Below the pieces are notes generated by a model that saw nothing but the letters and a program-made list of their open reading frames with translations, did not search any database and was not told the DNA's origin. From positions 186,001 through 250,000 of the forward strand of contig JAFZPM010000032.1 in NCBI GenBank assembly GCA_017550335.1: DNA of 64,000 nt, in the 5' to 3' direction. Position numbers and translations under genes: made by a program. This document shows positions 60,027 to 64,000 of this stretch, in pieces; the first letter of the stretch is position 1; every line of letters begins with the position of its first letter. This stretch comes from Paludibacteraceae bacterium. GTDB taxonomy: Bacteria > Bacteroidota > Bacteroidia > Bacteroidales > Paludibacteraceae.

Positions 60027-62936
60027 ATGCGAAAATTGTTTATCTCAATTTTGGCGGCATTGCCGCTTTTGTCTGCGTCAGCAGAAGTGACATTCGAGTA
60101 TGATGAATCCACCAAAACCCTGACATTTTCCGGAGAAGGCAAAATGGATGTGTACACCACAGACATGTTCGGGGACACATACATTGACCCCGCATGGAGC
60201 GAACTGAAAACAGATGTGGAAAAGGTGGTCATCAACGAAGGTGTGGAGGATGTCGGAGAACAAGCCTTCATGGGATTCACCGTATTGAAAGAAATAACAT
60301 TACCCACCACAGTCAAATCAGTCGGTCCGGCAGCTTTTGAAGGTTGCGTCGCCCTAGCCGGAATCAAGCTACCAGAGGGCCTAGAAGAGATCGGGGAAGA
60401 AGCGTTCTACAACTGTAAGGCCATAACATCCGTTTCCATACCCAAAAACATAACGAAGCTTTCCAACCACGCATTCAGAGGCTGCGAATCACTGAAAACC
60501 ATCGACTTGGGGAACGTCAAGGAATTCGGCAATAACGTGTTCGCCTACTGCGGATTTGAGACTTTTTCGATCCCGGAAGGAACAAAAGTCATTCCACAAG
60601 ACATGTTCTTCGCCTGCAAAAACATGAGGACATTTGATATTCCAGCATGCGTGGAGAAGATCGAAGATGGAGCATTCTACTACTGCGAATTAGACACGGT
60701 TAATTTCCTGGGCGAGAACTTCCCGAAAATAACAGGATTCAACAACTTCTCATTAACGAGTGATTTCACCGTGTACAGGATCAACTGCCAAGCTTATAGC
60801 AAAGAAGCGGTCGAAGCAATCAAAAACCATGGAGGCGCATACGACACGAAAATCATTCCCGCATGGCCCCAAGGCACAGATATATATTCGACCAACAACG
60901 CATATGGTCCACTGACAATCACGCCGGTCGATTGCGACAAAAACCTCTATAAACTTTCCATCGAATTATGGTCTTCCTACTATCAAGTCACATGGGGAGG
61001 CACCTACAATGTGCCGACGGAAAATTTGCACAGCCCTGAAATCGTAGTTGACTTAACGGAACCCACAACCATCATAGCCGACATAGAATATAATCCAAAT
61101 GGAGGCGAAAGCATCCCATCCATCACCCTATCCGTCACCTGGACCGGCATGGGAAATGTAACCATGACCACCCTGGAAGAAACGAAAACAAGCAGCACCT
61201 ACAAATTGGTCGCCACACCAAAGGAAGGTTACGAATTCCTCTACTGGGAATCCTACAATGAGGGAGTATTGACAGAAGAGCAGAAGAAAAGCCCTGAAAT
61301 AGAATTCACAATCACACAGGCAGAGGAACTTCAGGCATTCTTCACGCAATCACCATTCTGTGGAATAAACGAAGGCGAAAACGTCAGGTGGGCAATACAA
61401 AACGACACGCTATACCTGACAGGAGAAGGGGAAATGGAAAACTACAATTTCTGGGTGGTGGCTCCATTCGCATTTTCTCTTGACGATTTCCACTATGTCC
61501 ATATCGGCGAAGGCATCACATCAATAGGTGAAATGACATTCTTCTTCATGGAGAATATCAAAGAGGCATACCTGCCATCCACATTGACCAAGATGGGCAA
61601 ATACAACCTGACAGGCTGCGAAGCACTGGAAAAGGTATATTTCGCAGGAACCACGCCTCCATCCATCGACCTGCCGAATGACATGTATATCAAGGAAGAA
61701 TCCACAGAAAAGACTCAAGTCGTAGTGCCATGCGAAGCATTAGACGCTTACAAAGAGTTGTTTGCGGAGGCTGAGGCAGAAATAATCTGCGAGAAGGAGA
61801 TACCTTCCATCGATGACTTCACTTTCGATCCAGCGAATGTGTGCGGAGCGGAGGGCGACGGATCCAATATCCTTTGGTCCTATGATGAGGACACCCAAAC
61901 ACTCGCACTGAAGGGAACCGGCAAAATGGCCAACTACTCTTCCCGCAAAAAGGGACCATGGAACGATCTGACCGTCAAGAACCTGATCGTCTCCGAGGGT
62001 GTCACCAACATCGGCAGTTACGCATTCCACGCAGAAAGAGACTTGCAGCACATCTATTTGCCGACAACCATTGACACCATAAACTACCACGCATTCTCCT
62101 CCACGGAAAGCCTTAAAGAGGTGACACTCCCTGAGGGGTTGAAGTACATAGATTCCGAAGCATTCTCGGCATCAGGGGCAACCCAGATCACGCTTCCTAG
62201 CACGCTGGAGAAGATTGGCGAATATGCCTTCCAATACGGTAACGCCAAGAGCATCGTCATTCCTGCATCCGTCACTGAAATCGGACAAGGCGCATTTTAC
62301 AGTTCCAACAACCTTGAGGAAATCGTGTTCGAGAGCGAGACACCTGCCAACACTGGCGGTTATACCTTCGTGACGACCGCCACCACCGCGGTCGGATCCC
62401 CAGTCAAGCTCATTGTCCCTTGCGATGCGGTCGATACCTACAAGGAGACAAAAGGCTATCAGCCTCAATATGTACAAGGAGTATACCCTTACAACCTGAA
62501 ATTCAGAGAAATCACGAATGAATATATCGGCAGCAATCTCGGCGGCAGGGTCATGATTCAACAATGGCCTGACTGCAATACCGGAGAAGCCATCGCCTAC
62601 GCATATGCCAAAGACGCATACGTGTTCTCCCACTGGACGGCGGAAGGTGTAACACTGACAGAGGAGCAGGCGAAAGCGGAAACAATCACATTCACAGTGG
62701 ACGCAGATTGCACGTTGTCGGCAGTATTCGTCGACAAGCAATCAGTGAACGTCGCTGACATCGACGCAGACAACATCGTAGTGACCTGCTCCGAGGCTCG
62801 CATTTCAGTCAACAGAGACATGTTCAGAATCTACGACACACTTGGCCGTGATGTGACAATCGCCAACGGACATCTCACATCTGGAATCTACATCGTGGAA
62901 TGTGAAGGAAAGAGCATCAAGACGGTTTTGAGATAA
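60027..62936 (+). CDS. BspA-like leucine-rich repeat surface protein with C-terminal sorting-type domain
   Basis: The 969-residue product has a signal peptide (MRKLFISILAALPLLSASA). Three related modules each start with 'tLtfsGeGkMdvY'-type sequence (about residues 28, 470 and 630) and contain LRR_5/BspA repeats, for example VKSVGPAAFEGCVALAGIKLP and ITSIGEMTFFFMENIKEAYLP. Between the first two lies an Ig/InlB-like stretch (about 280-440, GYEFLYWESYNEGVLTEEQ). A second such stretch precedes the end. The last ~60 residues (VTCSEARISVNRDMFRIYDT, LGRDV, SGIYIVECEGKSIKTVLR) resemble the type IX secretion C-terminal sorting domain. BspA-type proteins act as adhesins or host-facing factors. The paralogue begins at 63760. 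Confidence 0.85.
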   Translation: MRKLFISILAALPLLSASAEVTFEYDESTKTLTFSGEGKMDVYTTDMFGDTYIDPAWSELKTDVEKVVINEGVEDVGEQAFMGFTVLKEITLPTTVKSVGPAAFEGCVALAGIKLPEGLEEIGEEAFYNCKAITSVSIPKNITKLSNHAFRGCESLKTIDLGNVKEFGNNVFAYCGFETFSIPEGTKVIPQDMFFACKNMRTFDIPACVEKIEDGAFYYCELDTVNFLGENFPKITGFNNFSLTSDFTVYRINCQAYSKEAVEAIKNHGGAYDTKIIPAWPQGTDIYSTNNAYGPLTITPVDCDKNLYKLSIELWSSYYQVTWGGTYNVPTENLHSPEIVVDLTEPTTIIADIEYNPNGGESIPSITLSVTWTGMGNVTMTTLEETKTSSTYKLVATPKEGYEFLYWESYNEGVLTEEQKKSPEIEFTITQAEELQAFFTQSPFCGINEGENVRWAIQNDTLYLTGEGEMENYNFWVVAPFAFSLDDFHYVHIGEGITSIGEMTFFFMENIKEAYLPSTLTKMGKYNLTGCEALEKVYFAGTTPPSIDLPNDMYIKEESTEKTQVVVPCEALDAYKELFAEAEAEIICEKEIPSIDDFTFDPANVCGAEGDGSNILWSYDEDTQTLALKGTGKMANYSSRKKGPWNDLTVKNLIVSEGVTNIGSYAFHAERDLQHIYLPTTIDTINYHAFSSTESLKEVTLPEGLKYIDSEAFSASGATQITLPSTLEKIGEYAFQYGNAKSIVIPASVTEIGQGAFYSSNNLEEIVFESETPANTGGYTFVTTATTAVGSPVKLIVPCDAVDTYKETKGYQPQYVQGVYPYNLKFREITNEYIGSNLGGRVMIQQWPDCNTGEAIAYAYAKDAYVFSHWTAEGVTLTEEQAKAETITFTVDADCTLSAVFVDKQSVNVADIDADNIVVTCSEARISVNRDMFRIYDTLGRDVTIANGHLTSGIYIVECEGKSIKTVLR

Positions 62937-62963
62937 AGATTTCAAGATTACGATAAACCAAAG

Positions 62964-62997
62964 ATGGGACATGCGGCATCGTGTGTCCCATTTTTTT
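62964..62997 (+). terminator. Terminator of the BspA-like gene
   Basis: 8-bp stem ATGGGACA / TGTCCCAT followed by seven T, 28 bases after the stop. Confidence 0.85.
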
Positions 62998-63095
62998 CGC
63001 ACAAGCAAAACACAGACTTCTCATAAAGTAATTACACCAGGAAGAAACGCATTCAAATTCCCACATAGCGCCGGATCGTAGAACTAACAAGAAAC

Positions 63096-63134
63096 AAAAA
63101 GCCCCAATGTTTACTTCCGAACACTGGGGCTTTT
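63096..63134 (-). terminator. Terminator of the small membrane protein gene
   Basis: Minus strand 15-bp stem AAAAGCCCCAGTGTT / AACATTGGGGCTTTT with one G-U pair, then TTTGTTTC. It lies about 35 bases after the small ORF at 63171. Confidence 0.8.
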
Positions 63135-63170
63135 AGTTGTCGTTTTCTATCTGATCCATATCATTTAAAT

Positions 63171-63290
63171 TTAATAGTTGTTCTTCAACTCCTTTGACTC
63201 CATATAGATTCTCGTCACTACTGAAAACGCCAACACTACCGAAATAAATAATCCTAAAACCATAGTCGTATAATTTAATAAGTGAAACAT
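63171..63290 (-). CDS. 39-residue single-span membrane protein (new small gene)
   Basis: A 39-codon frame starting ATG at 63290 encodes MFHLLNYTTMVLGLFISVVL... with one membrane segment (residues about 10-28) and the hydrophilic end RIYMESKELKNNY; an internal ATG at 63263 would give 30 residues. It is too short to be called on length, but it sits in its own transcription unit: a perfect promoter (TTTG-N19-TATCTTTG, 63340-63310) gives a start near 63303, 13 bases before the ATG, and a strong terminator lies 36 bases after the stop. I do not recognise a family. Confidence 0.7.
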   Translation of the reverse strand: MFHLLNYTTMVLGLFISVVLAFSVVTRIYMESKELKNNY

Positions 63291-63309
63291 CTTTCGTTTA
63301 ACAACAATA

Positions 63310-63340
63310 CAAAGATATGCATAATTTTCAAAACGACAAA
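63310..63340 (-). promoter_or_regulatory. Promoter of the small membrane protein gene
   Basis: Minus strand TTTG (63340-63337), exactly 19 bp, TATCTTTG (63317-63310). A perfect match to the Bacteroidota consensus. Confidence 0.85.
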
Positions 63341-63645
63341 CAAAAACGAAATATTTTTTAAAAACAAGTGCAATTTTTTCATACAAAGCGACAAAAAGAC
63401 ATCCAAAACGTACAAATCAGAGCAAAAAGACATCAACAAACGACCATATCCAAACGTACCCTGCATATAAAATGCATAAATTATGCATATTATGCAATAC
63501 GAACCAAGCAGGAAGAGAAGGAAGAAGCAAGGGAAGAAAATCGACACACAACGACCAGTGAAGAGAAAGGGAATAAACCTCGCCGACACCAGGCAACGCG
63601 GCAAGTGAGCAATAGACAAACGAACACCCAATGGGAGTTTGCAAT
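63341..63645. other. AT-rich stretch without a supported gene
   Basis: Several short open frames exist on both strands but none has a convincing protein character, promoter or terminator. A CCCAaTGGG pair near 63628 precedes the conserved upstream element of the next gene. Confidence 0.5.
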
Positions 63646-63687
63646 CATAATTTGTGTTAAAATATACAAAAAAGACACAATAGCGTT

Positions 63688-63717
63688 TTGTATACAACAA
63701 TAAAGTCATACATTTGT
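63688..63717 (+). promoter_or_regulatory. Promoter of the second BspA-like gene
   Basis: TTTG (63688-63691), 18-bp spacer, TACATTTG (63710-63717), 42 bases before the ATG. Confidence 0.75.
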
Positions 63718-63759
63718 GAACGAATTGATTACAACAAACAACAGTTAAATTAAAAAATT

Positions 63760-64000
63760 ATGCGTACATTTACAACCATTGCGATTGCAGCAGCGCTATC
63801 GCTTTCGTCGACTTCCACATTCGCGGAAGTAACATTCGATTACGACGAATCCACAAAAACATTAACATTTTCCGGAGAAGGAGAGATGGACGTGTACACC
63901 ACGGACGAATTCGGTGAAACATACATCAAACCGAAATGGTCTTACCTTAAAGATGATGCGGAGAAAGTAATCATTAACGAAGGAGTGACCAACGTCGGCA
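63760..64000 (+). CDS. Second BspA-like surface protein, N-terminal part (runs off right edge)
   Basis: An ATG at 63760 opens a frame to the window end, 80 residues. It begins with a signal peptide (MRTFTTIAIAAALSLSSTST) and continues EVTFDYDESTKTLTFSGEGE, nearly identical over the first ~60 mature residues to the 60027 gene (EVTFEYDESTKTLTFSGEGK). The two are recent tandem paralogues, 0.8 kb apart with the small membrane protein gene between them on the opposite strand, and their upstream regions also share a block. The 3' end is outside the window. Confidence 0.85.
   Translation, partial: MRTFTTIAIAAALSLSSTSTFAEVTFDYDESTKTLTFSGEGEMDVYTTDEFGETYIKPKWSYLKDDAEKVIINEGVTNVG

Noticed and set aside
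63282..63703. Short plus- and minus-strand ORFs in 63.28-63.71 kb
   Set aside because: AT-rich frames without membrane or domain features, overlapping promoter elements.

Overview
The window looks like a chromosome segment from a member of the order Bacteroidales (phylum Bacteroidota). The signs are: Bacteroidota-type promoters (TTTG/TTG, about 19-20 bp, TAnnTTTG) before many genes; a MurF-Alr fusion; a hybrid two-component system with an AraC-type output domain; a DUF4270 lipoprotein; a DPP III with the HECLGH motif; the MoxR-Bat aerotolerance locus; NspC-type polyamine synthesis; BspA-like leucine-rich repeat proteins; and almost no Shine-Dalgarno sequences. Genus and species cannot be read from it. 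No phage, transposon, plasmid or CRISPR array was seen, so this is mainly core chromosome with a few accessory surface-protein genes.

Layout. 1-1.2 kb: the start of a TonB-dependent receptor running off the left edge and a short, probably truncated outer-membrane gene. 1.3-6.2 kb: panD-panC (pantothenate), a divergent solo glycogen-synthase N-domain protein, a DUF4270 lipoprotein, an Lrp/AsnC regulator and a lipoprotein. 6.2-7.1 kb: an intergenic region with an imperfect tandem duplication and tRNA-Met. 7.1-11.2 kb: an orphan hybrid two-component regulator. 11.2-14.6 kb: murF-alr and a membrane protein. 14.8-17.6 kb: a secreted Cys-rich 26-residue repeat protein and tsaD. 17.7-19.7 kb: a DUF5103 protein and a TtcA-like enzyme. 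19.8-24.7 kb: rimM, rlmB, an RluA-family enzyme, an unknown secreted protein and DPP III. 24.8-27.2 kb: tonB and nhaD. 27.4-31.1 kb: tex, a candidate small RNA with four 21-bp-spaced repeats behind its promoter, and a repeat-rich DUF6515 protein. 31.3-36.6 kb: a USP-like protein, an OmpH/Skp-like lipoprotein, a small membrane protein, a stand-alone AICAR transformylase, a lipoprotein and a PagL-like barrel. 36.8-39.6 kb: dsbD and a nitroreductase.

39.8-51.2 kb: an HU gene followed by a large protein with an HU-like N-terminus, a long repeat linker, one membrane segment and a C-terminal LysM-like domain; then moxR-DUF58-unknown-batA-batB-batC and, from its own promoter, batD-batE. 51.3-59.8 kb: parE, rpiB, an acidic lipoprotein, mltG, tRNA-Ser, waaA-gltX and nspC. 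60-64 kb: two paralogous BspA-like secreted proteins (the second cut by the right edge), separated by a tiny single-membrane-span protein gene with its own promoter and terminator.

The genes are mostly envelope biogenesis (murF-alr, waaA, mltG, PagL-like, OmpH-like, DsbD, TonB), translation and tRNA modification (rimM, rlmB, rluA, tsaD, ttcA, gltX, two tRNAs) and stress physiology (bat, nhaD, tex). The most interesting items are the predicted DNA-to-cell-wall tether (HU/TM/LysM), the unannotated small transcript upstream of tex with helically phased repeats, the 39-residue membrane-protein gene, and a dispersed repeat that sits right after stop codons in the orientation of the preceding gene. 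All calls come from reading the sequence; no database search was run.
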